Assembly (NCBI RefSeq): GCF_024972755.1
Contig: NZ_CP087724.1
Coordinates: 310,001-374,000 of the forward strand
DNA length: 64,000 nt
Source: Halanaeroarchaeum sp. HSR-CO
GTDB taxonomy: Archaea > Halobacteriota > Halobacteria > Halobacteriales > Halobacteriaceae
Reading direction: 5' to 3'
This document shows positions 1 to 10,921 of the stretch, in pieces. Numbering within the stretch: the stretch's first letter is position 1; every line of letters begins with the position of its first letter. Made by a program: the position numbers and the translations under genes. The notes under the pieces were generated by a model. It saw only the letters and a program-made list of their open reading frames with translations, was not told where the DNA came from and did not search any database.

Positions 1-371
1 CGGACATCGATCCGGCGGAGTACTTCATCGAGGGCGGATCGCTCTTCGATGCCGGGGAGATCCGGTCGCTCGCCGGAAATCGGGACGAACTGCTCGCCCG
101 GATCCGTGAGAGCCGGTACGGTGAGGACCTCTCCGAGGCCATCGACGACCTCGAGTCCGCCGAGAGCCTGATCGACTTCGAACACGCACTCGACGGGGCC
201 ATCGTGTCCTATGCGGACTACCTCTCTCACGTCTATCCCCTCTCGGTGTGTCCGGTCCTCGCGTACGTGGTAGCGAAGGAGCGCGAGGTGAACAACATCC
301 GCGCCATCGCCCGCGGTCTCGAGGCCGGTCTCGAGCGAGAACAGATCGAAGCGGAGCTGGTCACCCTATGA
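1..371 (+). CDS. atpC: A-type ATP synthase subunit C, 3' end only
   Basis: Partial gene: the window opens inside it, leaving about 122 residues up to the TGA at 369-371. Subunit C is the funnel-shaped socket (V-type d family) joining the central stalk to the membrane rotor. The visible part is helical and acidic and ends with the family segment [14 protein letters not shown] about 30 residues before the stop. The stop overlaps the next start codon by ATGA, and the gene opens the run C-F-A-B-D, the usual haloarchaeal order. Identification rests on this segment and on the operon. Confidence 0.93.
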   Translation, partial: DIDPAEYFIEGGSLFDAGEIRSLAGNRDELLARIRESRYGEDLSEAIDDLESAESLIDFEHALDGAIVSYADYLSHVYPLSVCPVLAYVVAKEREVNNIRAIARGLEAGLEREQIEAELVTL

Positions 372-706
372 GTCAGGAGATAGCGGTTATCGGAAGTCCC
401 GAGTTCACGACCGGGTTCCGGCTCGCCGGCGTCCGTCGCTTCGAGAACGTCGCAGTAGCGGACAAAGACGAGGACCTCGACGCCGCCGTCGAACGCGTCC
501 TCGCGGACGAGGGGATCGGGATCGTCGTCATGCACGACGACGACCTCGAGTACCTCTCCCGAGACACGAGGAACGCGGTCGACACCAGCGTCGAACCCGT
601 CTTCGTCACGCTCGGCAGCGGCGCGGCCGGCGGCAGCGGACTCCGCGAACAGATCAAACGTGCCATCGGTATCGACCTGATGGCGGAGGAAGGAGACAGC
701 GAATGA
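368..706 (+). CDS. atpF: A-type ATP synthase subunit F
   Basis: 112-residue protein starting [21 protein letters not shown], the Rossmann-like N-terminus of the V/A-type F (NtpG) family, with the usual length of about 100-115 residues. Subunit F is part of the central rotor stalk and acts on the catalytic A3B3 head. The start was chosen at 368 because ATGA couples it to the stop of atpC; an upstream in-frame extension would lie inside atpC and carries no family sequence. Its stop overlaps the atpA start by 4 nt, so the operon is translationally coupled here too. Confidence 0.95.
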   Translation: MSQEIAVIGSPEFTTGFRLAGVRRFENVAVADKDEDLDAAVERVLADEGIGIVVMHDDDLEYLSRDTRNAVDTSVEPVFVTLGSGAAGGSGLREQIKRAIGIDLMAEEGDSE

Positions 707-2454
707 GTCAGACACAACGAGCAACACGCGGACGGATCGAAAGCGTGAGCGGTCCCGTCGTGACCGCCACGGACCTCGACGCCCAGATGAACGACGTCGT
801 GTACGTCGGTGACGAAGGGCTGATGGGCGAGGTCATCGAAATCGAAGGGGACATCACCACCATCCAGGTGTACGAGGAGACCTCCGGGGTCCGACCGGGC
901 GAACCAGTCGAAAACACCGGCGAACCGCTGACGGTCGACCTCGGTCCGGGCATCCTGGACTCCATCTACGACGGCGTCCAGCGCCCACTGGAGGTCCTCG
1001 AAGAGCAGATGGGCGCGTTCATCGACCGTGGGGTCGACGCCCCCGGTATCGACATGGACGCGACCTGGGAGTTCGAACCGTCCGTCGAGGCGGGCGACGA
1101 GGTCGCCCCTGGCGACGTCGTCGGGACCGTCCAGGAGACGGTGAGCATCGAACACCGGGTCATGGTGCCCCCGGACTACGAGGGCGGCGAAGTCACCGCC
1201 GTCGAGTCGGGGACCCACGGCGTCACCGACCCCATCGTCGAACTCGACTCCGGCGAGACGGTCACCATGCACCAGGAGTGGCCGGTCCGCCAGGCACGAC
1301 CGGCCGCGGACAAGCGCACTCCCCGCGAACCCCTCGTGACGGGCCAGCGCGTCCAGGACGGGCTGTTCCCCATCGCGAAGGGCGGGACGGCGGCCATCCC
1401 GGGCCCCTTCGGCTCCGGGAAGACCGTCACCCAGCAGCAACTCGCGAAGTGGTCCGACGCGGACATCGTCGTCTACATCGGCTGTGGCGAGCGGGGAAAC
1501 GAGATGACGGAGGTCATCGAGGACTTCCCCGAACTCGAGGACCCGAAGACGGGCCATCCGCTCATGTCCCGGACGTCGCTCATCGCGAACACGTCCAACA
1601 TGCCGGTCGCGGCCCGCGAATCCTCCATCTACACGGGGATCACGCTCGCTGAGTACTACCGCGACATGGGCTACAACGTGGCGCTGATGGCCGACTCCAC
1701 CTCGCGGTGGGCCGAGGCCATGCGCGAGATCTCCTCGCGGCTCGAGGAGATGCCGGGCGAAGAGGGCTATCCGGCCTACCTCTCCGCGCGACTCTCGGAG
1801 TTCTACGAGCGTGCCGGCCTGTTCGAGAACCTGAACGGGTCCGAGGGGTCGGTCTCCGTCGTCGGCGCGGTCTCGCCGCCCGGCGGTGACTTCTCCGAAC
1901 CGGTCACGCAGAATACGTTGCGTATCGTGAAGACGTTCTGGGCGCTGGACGCGGACCTCGCCGAACGGCGACACTTCCCGGCCATCAACTGGAACGAGTC
2001 CTACTCGCTGTACAAGGACCAGCTGGATCCGTGGTGGGAGGACAACGTCGCCGACGACTGGCCCGAAACACGCCAGTGGGCGGTCGACGTCCTCGACGAG
2101 GAGACCGAACTGCAGGAGATCGTCCAGCTGGTCGGCAAAGACGCATTGCCGGAGGACCAGCAGCTCACGCTCGAAATCGCCCGCTACATCCGCGAGGCGT
2201 TCCTCCAGCAGAACGCCCTCCACGACGTCGACACCTACTGCGAACCGGCGAAGACCTACGAGATCCTGGGTGCCATCGAGACCTACCACGACGAGGCGTT
2301 CGAGGCGCTCGACGCCGGCGTCCCCATCGAGGAGATCACGTCCATCGAGGCCGCGCCGCGGCTGAACCGCATCGGCACGACCGAGGACTACGAAGCGTTC
2401 ATCGACGAGGTCGAGCAGGAAATCACCGACCAACTCCGGGAGGCCTACGAATGA
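703..2454 (+). CDS. atpA: A-type ATP synthase catalytic subunit A
   Basis: 583 residues, the normal length for the catalytic A subunit. The N-terminal beta-barrel is followed by the A-specific non-homologous insert at about 115-190 and then the nucleotide-binding domain. The P-loop GPFGSGKT lies at residues 234-241, as expected for the catalytic rather than the regulatory subunit. Further family segments are GCGERGNEM and [20 protein letters not shown]. It overlaps atpF by 4 nt and atpB by 4 nt. ATP synthesis or hydrolysis is driven by the A1Ao rotor in the cell membrane. Confidence 0.98.
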   Translation: MSQTQRATRGRIESVSGPVVTATDLDAQMNDVVYVGDEGLMGEVIEIEGDITTIQVYEETSGVRPGEPVENTGEPLTVDLGPGILDSIYDGVQRPLEVLEEQMGAFIDRGVDAPGIDMDATWEFEPSVEAGDEVAPGDVVGTVQETVSIEHRVMVPPDYEGGEVTAVESGTHGVTDPIVELDSGETVTMHQEWPVRQARPAADKRTPREPLVTGQRVQDGLFPIAKGGTAAIPGPFGSGKTVTQQQLAKWSDADIVVYIGCGERGNEMTEVIEDFPELEDPKTGHPLMSRTSLIANTSNMPVAARESSIYTGITLAEYYRDMGYNVALMADSTSRWAEAMREISSRLEEMPGEEGYPAYLSARLSEFYERAGLFENLNGSEGSVSVVGAVSPPGGDFSEPVTQNTLRIVKTFWALDADLAERRHFPAINWNESYSLYKDQLDPWWEDNVADDWPETRQWAVDVLDEETELQEIVQLVGKDALPEDQQLTLEIARYIREAFLQQNALHDVDTYCEPAKTYEILGAIETYHDEAFEALDAGVPIEEITSIEAAPRLNRIGTTEDYEAFIDEVEQEITDQLREAYE

Positions 2455-3872
2455 AAGAGTACCAGACAATCACCGAGATCAGCGGTCCGCTGGTGCACGT
2501 CGAGACCGACGAGCCCATCGGCTACGACGAGATCGTCGAGATCGAGACGCCCGACGGGACGGTCAAGCGTGGTCAGGTCCTCGAGACTGCCGGCGACGTC
2601 GTCGCCATCCAGGTCTTCGAGGGGACCGAGGGGATCGGCCGGGACGCGTCCGTGCGCTTCCTGGGCGAGACCCTCAAGATGCCCGTCACCGAGGACCTCC
2701 TCGGTCGCTCGCTCGACGGCTCCGGCCAGCCGATCGACGGCGGGCCGGACATCGTCCCCGAGGACCGCCGCGAGATCGTCGGCGCCGCGATCAACCCGAC
2801 GGCTCGCGAGTTCCCCGCCGAGTTCATCCAGACCGGCGTGAGCGGTATCGACGGCATGAACACGCTCGTTCGTGGCCAGAAGCTCCCGCTCTTTTCCGCG
2901 TCCGGGTTGCCACACAACGATCTGGCCCTCCAGATCGCACGCCAGGCGACCGTGCCCGAAGAGGAGACAGACGGCGAGGAGGGTTCCGAGTTCGCCGTCG
3001 TCTTCGCCGCGATGGGGATCACGGCCGAGGAGGCAAACGAGTTCATGGAGGACTTCGAACGGACCGGGGCGCTCGAGCGCTCGGTCGTCTTCCTCAACCT
3101 GGCCGACGACCCGGCCGTCGAGCGGACCATCACGCCGCGACTCGCGCTCACCACCGCGGAGTACCTGGCCTTCGACAAGGGCTATCACGTCCTCGTCATC
3201 ATGACGGACATGACCAACTACTGCGAGGCGCTGCGCGAGATCGGTGCGGCTCGCGAGGAGGTCCCGGGCCGTCGTGGCTACCCCGGGTACATGTACACCG
3301 ACCTGGCCCAGCTCTACGAGCGGGCGGGTCGCATCGAGGGCGTCGAGGGCTCCATCACCCAGATTCCCATCCTGACGATGCCCGGCGACGACGACACCCA
3401 TCCGATTCCGGACCTGACCGGCTACATCACGGAGGGACAGATCTACGTCGACCGGAGTCTCAACTCCCAGGGGATCGAACCCCCGATCAACGTCCTGCCG
3501 TCGCTCTCTCGCCTGATGGACGAGGGGATCGGTGAGGGCCTCACCCGCGAGGACCACGGCGACGTCTCCGACCAGCTCTACGCGGCGTACGCGGAGGGTG
3601 AGGACCTGCGCGACCTCGTGAACATCGTCGGTCGCGAGGCCCTCTCGGAGCGTGACAACAAGTACCTCGACTTCGCGGATCGCTTCGAGAACGAGTTCGT
3701 CCAGCAGAGCTTCGAGACGGCCCGAACCATCGAGGAGACCCTCGACATCGGCTGGGAACTGCTCTCCGATCTCCCCAAGTCGGAGCTCAACCGGATCGAC
3801 GAGGAGCTCATCGAATCGTACTACGTCGAAGACGCCGAGGAGGACTCCGAGGCGGCCGAAGCCGAGGCCTAG
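2451..3872 (+). CDS. atpB: A-type ATP synthase regulatory subunit B
   Basis: 473 residues with the alpha/beta ATPase fold. Where the catalytic subunit has a P-loop, this protein reads [17 protein letters not shown], which lacks the GKT lysine; this is typical of the non-catalytic B subunit that alternates with A in the head. The start ATGAAAGAG overlaps the atpA stop (ATGA); a longer reading frame upstream lies wholly inside atpA and is rejected. The C-terminus ends in an acidic run, a common haloarchaeal feature. Confidence 0.97.
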   Translation: MKEYQTITEISGPLVHVETDEPIGYDEIVEIETPDGTVKRGQVLETAGDVVAIQVFEGTEGIGRDASVRFLGETLKMPVTEDLLGRSLDGSGQPIDGGPDIVPEDRREIVGAAINPTAREFPAEFIQTGVSGIDGMNTLVRGQKLPLFSASGLPHNDLALQIARQATVPEEETDGEEGSEFAVVFAAMGITAEEANEFMEDFERTGALERSVVFLNLADDPAVERTITPRLALTTAEYLAFDKGYHVLVIMTDMTNYCEALREIGAAREEVPGRRGYPGYMYTDLAQLYERAGRIEGVEGSITQIPILTMPGDDDTHPIPDLTGYITEGQIYVDRSLNSQGIEPPINVLPSLSRLMDEGIGEGLTREDHGDVSDQLYAAYAEGEDLRDLVNIVGREALSERDNKYLDFADRFENEFVQQSFETARTIEETLDIGWELLSDLPKSELNRIDEELIESYYVEDAEEDSEAAEAEA

Positions 3873-3882
3873 ACACTCCACC

Positions 3883-4569
3883 ATGGCAGAAGACGTCAAG
3901 CCGACGCGAAAGAACCTGATGGAGATCGAGGATCGCATCCAGCTCTCCGAGCGAGGCCACGACACGCTCGAACAGAAGCGTGACGGCCTCATCATGGAGT
4001 TCATGGACATTCTCGACCAGGCCCAGGACGTCCGCGAGGAGATGGAGGCCGACTACGACCGCGCCCAGCAGGCCATCGACTCCGCCCGGGCCATCGAGGG
4101 CGACGTCGCGGTCCGCGGTGCCGCCGCCGCGCTCAAAGAGCACCCGGAGATCACGGTCGAGTCGAAGAACATAATGGGCGTCGTCGTGCCCCAGATCGAG
4201 TCGAGCAAAGTCAAGAAGACCCTCGATCAGCGCGGCTACGGCGTCCTCGGAACGAGCGCCCACATCGACGAGGCGGCCGAAGCCTACGAGGACCTCCTCG
4301 AGTCCATCGTGCTCGCCGCCGAGGTGGAGACGGCGATGAAGAAGATGCTCTCGGAGATCGAGACGACCAAGCGGCGCGTCAACGCCCTGGAGTTCAAACT
4401 CCTTCCGGACCTCTACGAGAACCAGGAGTACATCCAGCAGAAACTCGAAGAACAGGAGCGCGAAGAGATCTTCCGGATGAAGAAGGTCAAGGCCAAGAAG
4501 GAACGCGAGGAGAAAGAAGAACGCGAGGAGAAGGCAGCCCAGGACGCCGAGGCCGCCGCGAGCGAGTAA
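3883..4569 (+). CDS. atpD: A-type ATP synthase subunit D
   Basis: 228 residues, starting 10 nt after the atpB stop. Subunit D forms the long coiled-coil axle of the central stalk that turns inside the A3B3 head. The N-terminal segment [20 protein letters not shown] and the long charged helices at both ends match the V/A-type D family. The C-terminal 30 residues are an almost pure Lys/Glu/Arg helix. The start at 3883 was preferred to an earlier in-frame Met inside atpB. Last gene of the operon; the next gene has its own TATA-like element. Confidence 0.96.
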   Translation: MAEDVKPTRKNLMEIEDRIQLSERGHDTLEQKRDGLIMEFMDILDQAQDVREEMEADYDRAQQAIDSARAIEGDVAVRGAAAALKEHPEITVESKNIMGVVVPQIESSKVKKTLDQRGYGVLGTSAHIDEAAEAYEDLLESIVLAAEVETAMKKMLSEIETTKRRVNALEFKLLPDLYENQEYIQQKLEEQEREEIFRMKKVKAKKEREEKEEREEKAAQDAEAAASE

Positions 4570-4599
4570 GCTTTTCTCGATCCCTCCCGTCGACCCGGT

Positions 4600-4992
4600 A
4601 TGCGTTGTCCGAACTGTGACGCCACGACCGTCGCGTTCGCCATCCCCGAGGCCGTCCAGGACGCGATGCCGGAAGCCCGTCCGGCTGGCGCGCTCTGTAC
4701 ACACTGTCTCACCGTCACGCCACTCGACGACCCGCCCAGCGAGGCGCCCGACTGGTCGGCCGTCCACGAGGCCTTCCCCACCGGGGAGGCCGGTGCGACC
4801 ATGGCCACGCTCCTGGCGCTCGTGGATTCGCTCGCCCTCTACCGGGCGGAGATAGACGCGGTGGCTCGCCACGCTGAGTCCCTCGGCGTCGACGTCATGC
4901 TGGTTCTGGACCGACTGGCCCGCGACGACGCCATCGACCCGCACTTCGACATCGACCGACGGCGGGCACAGCTCGAGCAGCTACTGGCCTAG
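4600..4992 (+). CDS. Small zinc-ribbon protein, haloarchaeal conserved (DUF6276-like)
   Basis: 130-residue protein of unknown function. Two CxxC pairs (C3/C6 and C33/C36) would make a zinc ribbon at the N-terminus; the rest looks helical, with a leucine-rich segment MATLLALVDSLALYR near residues 68-82. No catalytic motif is visible. A TATA-like AGCTTTTCT at about 4570-4578 lies 22-30 nt before the ATG, so it may be transcribed apart from the ATP synthase operon. The DUF6276 label is from memory of haloarchaeal annotation and is tentative. Confidence 0.8.
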   Translation: MRCPNCDATTVAFAIPEAVQDAMPEARPAGALCTHCLTVTPLDDPPSEAPDWSAVHEAFPTGEAGATMATLLALVDSLALYRAEIDAVARHAESLGVDVMLVLDRLARDDAIDPHFDIDRRRAQLEQLLA

Positions 4993-5065
4993 ACTTCTTG
5001 TACTCGGACCGGCCCACCCGATGGTATCGCTCGCTGCCATGCGCGGGTCAGGCCGAGGCGGGAGT

Positions 5066-5130
5066 CCGACACACCGGCCCGCGGATTCGCCAGCTTCGGG
5101 GAGAATTGCTGGTGAGCAAACCCGTGTCGG
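5066..5130. other. Nested inverted repeats between convergent genes
   Basis: The 178-nt gap between the convergent ends of the zinc-ribbon gene and prf1 holds a 7-bp arm pair CCGACAC (5066-5072) and GTGTCGG (5124-5130). Inside it, GCCAGC (5089-5094) can pair with GCTGGT (5108-5113) including one G-U pair. It could be part of a terminator or a small RNA. No T-run follows and no tRNA or C/D-box signature was found, so the function is open. Confidence 0.3.
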
Positions 5131-5170
5131 CTGTTCGCCAATCCACGTAGCAGGCTGACCGCTCGACGCC

Positions 5171-6418
5171 TTAGACGCCTGTCGAGTATCGGAGGATGCC
5201 GGCGACGCCGCCGAAGGCGGTGAGCAACTGCTCGCCCTTCTCGAAGTCCGTCGAGATGAAGTGGGTCTCGGTTCCCCGGTCGTCGGCGATGTTCATGAGG
5301 TGCTCGATGGCGTCCTCGCGGTCGGCCTCCGCCGCGGATTCGCCGCACTCCTCGCATTCGTACTCGGGTGTCGAGTGTCTCGAATCCACGAGTTCGCGTT
5401 CCTCGTGGCCGTTGGGGCACTCGTAGGTGACGACGTCCTGGCGGAGGTCCTCGCTGATGAGCAACGTCTCCACCGAGCCCATCACCAGGTTGCGACGGGT
5501 CGGCTCGAACCCGTAGGTGGCGAGGTCGCCGCCGTGGAGCTCCTTGAAGAAGGTCTCCATGTCGTCTTTGTCTTGCATGAGCTCCGCGTCCGCGAGGGCG
5601 GCGCTGCCGGCGTCGACGAGGTCGTAAAGCCCGGATTCGTCGGTGTAGGCCACGTCGAACTTCCCGAGGACCTTGTCCTGGAGCTCGTGGTGGAGGTAGT
5701 CGCCGTCGAGGAACTCGTCTTTCGTCGGCGAGGGACCGCCGACCAGGATGCCGTCGAGTTCGTGGCGTTCGGCGACGAACAGTTCGTTGGCCATCTCCGC
5801 GACCTCCTGGTAGAAGTTGTCGATGGCCTCCAGCCGGAGGCGGGCGAACCGCTGGGCTGACTGGCCACCTTTCCGCTGCTTGCCGGGGACCAGCGAGGTG
5901 GCCGATTTCACCGGGTCGACGCGCTTGCCTTTGAGCCAGCCGACGTTCGCCTCGCGTCTGTCGAGGACGATGAGGCCGTAGAGGCCCTTGTCCGTGAGCA
6001 TCCCCTCGAGTGGCTCGGTCAGGAACTCCGAATCGCAGTGGTACCGAAACGACTGGATCTCCTGGGGCGGGTTCTCCAGCACCTCGGTGACCATGTCCGT
6101 CTGCCCGCCGCCGGCGTCGATCGCGCCCGAGAACAGCACCATGCCGTTCTCCGGCGGGGTGTCGTAGTACTTCAGTCGGGCCTTGATAGACGAGAGGGCG
6201 TCCTGGACGTTCGTCCGGGTGTCCTTGGACTTGATGTTGGCCGCCTCGCTGTGCTCCTGGGTGACGTGGGCGACGACGTCCGAAATCTGCTTGTCCGGGG
6301 GGACGTAGATGGTGACGAGCTGGGTGCCGCTGCCCCGGCGCTCCTGGAGGTCCTCGATGACCTTCCGAAACTCGTATTTCCGTCGGTCTTCGGACTCCTC
6401 CGCCTGCGTGCCGCTCAT
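5171..6418 (-). CDS. prf1: Peptide chain release factor aRF1
   Basis: 415 residues, normal for archaeal/eukaryal-type class 1 release factors. The stop-codon reading loop NIKS is at residues 61-64 (SEAANIKSKDTR) and the peptidyl-tRNA hydrolysis loop GGQ at 184-186 (RKGGQSAQRFARLR). The C-terminal domain carries four cysteines in two pairs (CPNGH and CEECGE), the zinc-binding mini-domain of domain 3. It recognises all three stop codons and frees the nascent protein on the ribosome. It is convergent with the preceding gene. Confidence 0.98.
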   Translation of the reverse strand: MSGTQAEESEDRRKYEFRKVIEDLQERRGSGTQLVTIYVPPDKQISDVVAHVTQEHSEAANIKSKDTRTNVQDALSSIKARLKYYDTPPENGMVLFSGAIDAGGGQTDMVTEVLENPPQEIQSFRYHCDSEFLTEPLEGMLTDKGLYGLIVLDRREANVGWLKGKRVDPVKSATSLVPGKQRKGGQSAQRFARLRLEAIDNFYQEVAEMANELFVAERHELDGILVGGPSPTKDEFLDGDYLHHELQDKVLGKFDVAYTDESGLYDLVDAGSAALADAELMQDKDDMETFFKELHGGDLATYGFEPTRRNLVMGSVETLLISEDLRQDVVTYECPNGHEERELVDSRHSTPEYECEECGESAAEADREDAIEHLMNIADDRGTETHFISTDFEKGEQLLTAFGGVAGILRYSTGV

Positions 6419-6539
6419 TGGACGATTCTAGCCGGTCGGCGGGTAAGTATGCTTTGACACTCGGGGTGCCCGGTTGAACCGTGTGGTAGTTGTCAGCAGT
6501 TCCAATGATTTGAAGCCGGATAGCCGAGAACGGGGTAGT

Positions 6540-7694
6540 ATGGACTTCGAACTCTCCGAGGAGCAGGTTGCGATTCGCGACGAAGTGCGTCGGTTCGCCG
6601 AAAACGAGATCGAACCGGTCGCCACCGAGTTCGACGTCGAGGAGAAATATCCCTACGACGTCGTCGAGAAAGCCGCCGAGATGGGCCTGACCGGCGCGAA
6701 CATCCCGATGGAGTACGGGGGAGCGGGCTATTCCGCCCTCGACGTCGCCATCATCAGCGAGGAGCTGTTCGCCGTCGACCCCGGCATCGCGCTATCGATC
6801 GTCGCGGCCTCGTTCGGGGCCGATGCCATCATGGGATTTGGAACCGAGGACCAGAAAGAGCGCTTTCTGCCCCCGGTCGCCGAGGGCGACGCCATCATGG
6901 GGTCGGCTATCTCGGAGCCCGACACCGGCTCCGACGTCTCCTCCGTGTCCACCAGCGCCGAGAAGGACGGCGACGAGTGGGTCCTCAACGGGAACAAGAT
7001 GTGGATCACCAACGGGTCGGTCGGCGACTTCTTCGTCGTCATCGCGGAGACCGACCCGGACGTCGAGGACCGCTACTCCGGGTTCTCCCAGTTCGTCGTC
7101 GAGTCCGACCGGGACGGCTTCAAGGCCGACAAGATTACGGGGAAGCTGGGCGTCCGCGGCAGCGACACGGCGGAGATCATCCTCGACGACGTCCGCATTC
7201 CAGAGGAGAACCTCATCGGGTCCCGCGGGATGGGCTTTCTCCAGCTCATGCAGTTCTTCGACGAGACCCGAACGATGGTGGCCGCCCAGGCCGTCGGGAT
7301 CGCCAAGGGGGCTTCGGAGGCAGCCCTCGAGTACGCACAGGAACGCGAACAGTTCGGCCGGTCCATCAGCGAGTTCCAGGCCATCCAGCACAAGCTCGCG
7401 GACATGTACTCCAAGACCGAGGCCGCTCGCCAGCTGACCTACAAGTCGGCGTGGGCCGTCGACGAGGACCGCGACGACCTGACGATGCTGGCCTCGATGG
7501 CCAAGGAGTACGCATCGCGAATCGCGGTCGAGGTCGCCAACGAGGCCGTTCAGATCCACGGTGGCTCGGGCTACGTCAACGACTTCCCGGTCGAGCGGTT
7601 CTACCGCGACGCCAAGATCACCCAGATCTACGAGGGGACCTCCGAGATCCAGAAGAACATCGTCGCCCGCGAACTCCTCGGCAAAGGATTCTAA
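6540..7694 (+). CDS. Acyl-CoA dehydrogenase
   Basis: 384 residues, full length for the family. Flavoenzyme that oxidises an acyl-CoA to the 2-enoyl-CoA and passes electrons to ETF. The family order is complete: helical N-domain ([20 protein letters not shown]), FAD-contact segment [13 protein letters not shown] and [14 protein letters not shown], and C-terminal helices with [20 protein letters not shown]. The segment [16 protein letters not shown] carries the glutamate that acts as base in short-chain enzymes. The start at 6540 gives the standard MDFELSEEQ; 22 codons upstream are read-through. The substrate chain length cannot be told. Confidence 0.94.
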   Translation: MDFELSEEQVAIRDEVRRFAENEIEPVATEFDVEEKYPYDVVEKAAEMGLTGANIPMEYGGAGYSALDVAIISEELFAVDPGIALSIVAASFGADAIMGFGTEDQKERFLPPVAEGDAIMGSAISEPDTGSDVSSVSTSAEKDGDEWVLNGNKMWITNGSVGDFFVVIAETDPDVEDRYSGFSQFVVESDRDGFKADKITGKLGVRGSDTAEIILDDVRIPEENLIGSRGMGFLQLMQFFDETRTMVAAQAVGIAKGASEAALEYAQEREQFGRSISEFQAIQHKLADMYSKTEAARQLTYKSAWAVDEDRDDLTMLASMAKEYASRIAVEVANEAVQIHGGSGYVNDFPVERFYRDAKITQIYEGTSEIQKNIVARELLGKGF

Positions 7695-7737
7695 CTGTCA
7701 TCGAACGGGGACGTTTCGGGGTCGGGCCTGCACAATC

Positions 7738-7744
7738 CTTTATG
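7738..7744 (+). promoter_or_regulatory. TATA-like element of the MinD-family gene
   Basis: CTTTATG lies 27-33 nt upstream of the ATG at 7771, the distance expected for a leaderless haloarchaeal transcript. No Shine-Dalgarno-like sequence precedes the ATG, which agrees with that. Confidence 0.5.
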
Positions 7745-7770
7745 TCCCAACCGTCGTAGAACCGGTATCA

Positions 7771-9051
7771 ATGGCTACTTCGCGTGTGTACGCAGTGGCG
7801 AGCGGCAAGGGTGGAGTGGGCAAGACCACCACTGCCGTCAACCTGGGTGCCGCCTTCGCGGAAGCGGGACGGACCGTCGTCGTCGTGGACGTCGACCTCG
7901 GGATGGCGAACATGGGGGACATGCTGGACGTCGAGACGGCGTCCCCGACCCTCCACGACGCCCTGTCCGGTGACGCCGCCATCGAGGAGACACTCCAGGC
8001 CGCGCCGGGCGAGTTCGACGCCGTCCTCGGGAGTCGTGGCGTCGAAGCCTTCGGCCGAGCCGACCCCGCCGGTCTGCGGGCGGTCGTCGACGACCTCCGC
8101 GAGCGGTACGACGTCGTCGTGCTGGACACGGGCGCCGGACTGAGCTACGACGCGGCCCTCCCGCTGGGCCTCGCGGACGGCGTGATCCTCGTCACGACTC
8201 CCGACGACGCCGCCCTGCACAACGCCGAGATGACCGGCGATATCGTCGACCGCATCGGTGGGACGGTGACGGGCGTCGTCGTCAATCGGATGGGAGGATC
8301 GACCGGCGAGTCGCCCTCGGCCATCGCGTCCCGGCTGGGAGTCTCCGTCCTGGGATCGGTCCCCGAGGACAGTGCGGTCGCCGAGAGCGCCGAGACGGGC
8401 ATCCCGCTGACCGTCGCGGATCACACCAGTCCGGCGGCCCAGTCGTTCCGCGAGATCGCGTATGGCATCCTCGAGGAACCGCTCCCGAGGGACTGGATGG
8501 ACGACGAGGAAGTCGGTCCGGACTCGGCGTCCGACGACGCGGATGGGGACGACGGGGACATCATCGTCGCGGATACTGGTGGTACCGAGGGCGAGTCCGA
8601 CGCTCCAGCCACGGGGGCCGATGCGACTCCCCCGGCGGGCGAGACCGAAACCGGCGATCGCCCCGCGGCGGAACCGGATGAGTCGGCCGTCGACGACGTG
8701 ATCGACCCGACCGACGAGGACATCATCGAGGCGGCGACCGGCCCGACGGGTGAGACCGAGGAGGAGACGGCGGCGGATCAGGCAGCGGGCGACGAATCGA
8801 ACGCAGAAGCCACGACGGCGACCGGCGTCGAACCGGACCAGACTGTGGAGACCGACGACGGGGAATCCGGTGGACCGGGAATCGCGGACGCCATCGAGAC
8901 TGCGGAGTCGGACCCGGAGACCGCCGAGGCCGACGCGCTCGTCGAGACCGTGGACGAAGAGGGGGCCGGCCCGGCGGCCACGGATGGAGACGAAACGGCA
9001 GCGGAGTCACGCTCGCTACTCTCGAAACTGACCGGCGGCCGGTTCGGCTGA
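7771..9051 (+). CDS. minD4: MinD/ParA-family ATPase with long acidic tail (MinD4-like)
   Basis: 426 residues. The ATPase core is about residues 1-240, with the deviant Walker A SGKGGVGKTT at 11-20 (signature K13, P-loop K18), VDVDLGMANMGD and VVLDTGAGLSYDA. A low-complexity tail of roughly 170 residues rich in Asp, Glu, Thr and Ala follows. It ends in a basic, amphipathic-looking RSLLSKLTGGRFG. In Haloferax volcanii the MinD paralogue with a long C-terminal extension, MinD4, oscillates and positions archaella and chemosensory arrays; as I recall, it sits near the ATP synthase and argS genes, as here. The family call is sure; MinD4 orthology is inferred from tail and context. Confidence 0.8.
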   Translation: MATSRVYAVASGKGGVGKTTTAVNLGAAFAEAGRTVVVVDVDLGMANMGDMLDVETASPTLHDALSGDAAIEETLQAAPGEFDAVLGSRGVEAFGRADPAGLRAVVDDLRERYDVVVLDTGAGLSYDAALPLGLADGVILVTTPDDAALHNAEMTGDIVDRIGGTVTGVVVNRMGGSTGESPSAIASRLGVSVLGSVPEDSAVAESAETGIPLTVADHTSPAAQSFREIAYGILEEPLPRDWMDDEEVGPDSASDDADGDDGDIIVADTGGTEGESDAPATGADATPPAGETETGDRPAAEPDESAVDDVIDPTDEDIIEAATGPTGETEEETAADQAAGDESNAEATTATGVEPDQTVETDDGESGGPGIADAIETAESDPETAEADALVETVDEEGAGPAATDGDETAAESRSLLSKLTGGRFG

Positions 9052-9067
9052 GTGGGGACGGCTGTTC

Positions 9068-10828
9068 CTACATCGAGTCCGGTGCAGCCACGCCCAGGAT
9101 GTCCAGGGCGTTGGCCATCGCATTGCGCGCGGCGACGACCAGCGCCAACCGGGCGTTACGGCGTTCTTCGGCCACGTCCTCGGCGAGGACCGGGCACTGC
9201 CGGTAGAAGCCGTTGAACGCGTCCGCCAGGTCACGGGTGTAGGTCGCGACCGAGTGTGGTTCGAGTTCGTCGGCGCTCTCCTCGACGACCCAGGGGAACC
9301 GGGCGAGCGTCCGCAGGAGGTCCTCCTCGGCGTCGTGGGTCAGGACGCCCGTGTCGATGGCGGTCCCGTCGACCGCCGATCCGGCCTCCGCGAGGATCCC
9401 ACAGGAGCGAGCGTGGGCGTACTGGACGTAGGGTGCGCTCTGCCCCTCGAAGTCGAGGGCGTCGTCCCAGTCGAAGGTGATCGGTTTGGTCGGCTGTTTG
9501 GAGACGATGTCGTAGCGGACGGCGCCGATACCCACCTGGTGGGCGATGCGGTCGACGTCCGCGTCCGTGAGTTCGTCGTCGCGGATGCGGGTATCGAGGC
9601 GACTCTCGACCGCCTCGCGGGCCCGTTCGATGGCCTCGTCGAGGAGGTCGTCGAGGTCCACGCCGGTCCCCGCCCGGGTGCTCATCTTCCCCTCGGGGAG
9701 GTTGACGTAGGAGTAGATGACGTCGCGGAGGCGGCCGGTGTCGTTGCCGAGGATATCGAGGGCGGCCTGGAGCTGTGCGGCCTGGAGCTTGTGGTCCTCG
9801 CCCAGGACCGTCACGGCCCTGTCGTACTCCTCGAACTTCCACTCGTGGTGAGCCAGGTCGCGGGTCGTGTAGAGGCTGGTCCCGTCCGAGCGGAGGAAGA
9901 CGAGGTCCTTCTCGAAGCCCCGATCCGAGAGGTCGAGGTGCCAGGCACCCTCGTCCTCGTAGGCCAGGTCGGTGTCGATCAGGCGTTCGGCGATCCGGTC
10001 GGTGCTCCCGTCGCGGATGAACCGGGTCTCCTTGACGAACTCGTCGAACTCGGCGGGAAGCCGCGAGAGACAGTCGGTCATCCCCTCGAGGACCTGGTCG
10101 ACGACCTCGCTGACCCGCTCGAAGGTCGCCTCGTCACCCGATTCCAGGCCCTGCATGATGGCCTGTATCTCGGCTTCGGCGGCCTCGACGGCGTCATCGT
10201 CGGCGGTTTCCAGGAACTCGTTGCCCGTCCGGTAGTAGCGCACCAGGTCGTACTCGATGCGGTCACGTTCCGGCGGTTCATCGAGGTCCGCTTCGTCGAA
10301 CGTCTCGTAGGCCCAGGTGAAGACGGCCATCTGGCGGCCCGCGTCGTTCACGTAATAGTGGACGTCGACGTCGTAGCCGGCGTAGTCCATCACGCGGGCC
10401 ACGGCATCGCCCAGGATCGGGTTGCGGGCCCGACCGACGTGGACCGGGCCGGTCGGGTTCGCACTCGTGTGTTCGACCACGACCGAAGTGTCCTTCGAGG
10501 GGAGCGCCCCGTAGTCGTCGGCCTGGGCTGTCTCGAGGGTATCGGCCAGATACGCACGGTTCGGCTGGAAGTTGACGTACGGTCCCTGCACGGAGACGTC
10601 TCCGACGTAGTCGGTTGCCGAGGCGTCGATCGCGGCGGCGACGTCGGCGGCGATCTCCGGGGGCGGCGCCCCGACGACCGACGCGAGCCGGAACGCGGCA
10701 CTGGATGCGAGGACCGCCGGGACGTCCTCGGGCGGCTCCTCGATACCCAGGTCGTCGGTCGGGAGATCGAGGGACTCGAGCGCGGCGGCGAGCACCGTCT
10801 CGACCTCCTGGCGGAAGGATAGCAGCAT
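9068..10828 (-). CDS. argS: Arginyl-tRNA synthetase
   Basis: 586 residues, class I aminoacyl-tRNA synthetase charging tRNA-Arg. The HIGH-type motif reads [12 protein letters not shown] around residues 126-136 and the KMSKS loop is KMSTRAG from residue 381. The C-terminal helical anticodon-binding domain (DALPS type) is present to the end, with [11 protein letters not shown] near the C-terminus. A TATA-like CCTTTAGG (read on the minus strand, 10851-10858) lies 23-30 nt before the ATG. It is convergent with the MinD-family gene, with 16 nt between the stops. Confidence 0.97.
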   Translation of the reverse strand: MLLSFRQEVETVLAAALESLDLPTDDLGIEEPPEDVPAVLASSAAFRLASVVGAPPPEIAADVAAAIDASATDYVGDVSVQGPYVNFQPNRAYLADTLETAQADDYGALPSKDTSVVVEHTSANPTGPVHVGRARNPILGDAVARVMDYAGYDVDVHYYVNDAGRQMAVFTWAYETFDEADLDEPPERDRIEYDLVRYYRTGNEFLETADDDAVEAAEAEIQAIMQGLESGDEATFERVSEVVDQVLEGMTDCLSRLPAEFDEFVKETRFIRDGSTDRIAERLIDTDLAYEDEGAWHLDLSDRGFEKDLVFLRSDGTSLYTTRDLAHHEWKFEEYDRAVTVLGEDHKLQAAQLQAALDILGNDTGRLRDVIYSYVNLPEGKMSTRAGTGVDLDDLLDEAIERAREAVESRLDTRIRDDELTDADVDRIAHQVGIGAVRYDIVSKQPTKPITFDWDDALDFEGQSAPYVQYAHARSCGILAEAGSAVDGTAIDTGVLTHDAEEDLLRTLARFPWVVEESADELEPHSVATYTRDLADAFNGFYRQCPVLAEDVAEERRNARLALVVAARNAMANALDILGVAAPDSM

Positions 10829-10921
10829 ACTCGTTCGGTCGATGGCGCGGCCTAAAGGCGTTCTGAATGGGGGCTCTCGGGGGTGCCCCTGTGCCCCATC
10901 GACCCGCGCCCCGCGGTGCCG

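Noticed and set aside
373-2469. Long minus-strand frame opposite atpF/atpA (and similar long antisense frames elsewhere)
   Set aside because: High-G+C codon bias produces long open antisense frames; the plus-strand ATP synthase genes explain the region.
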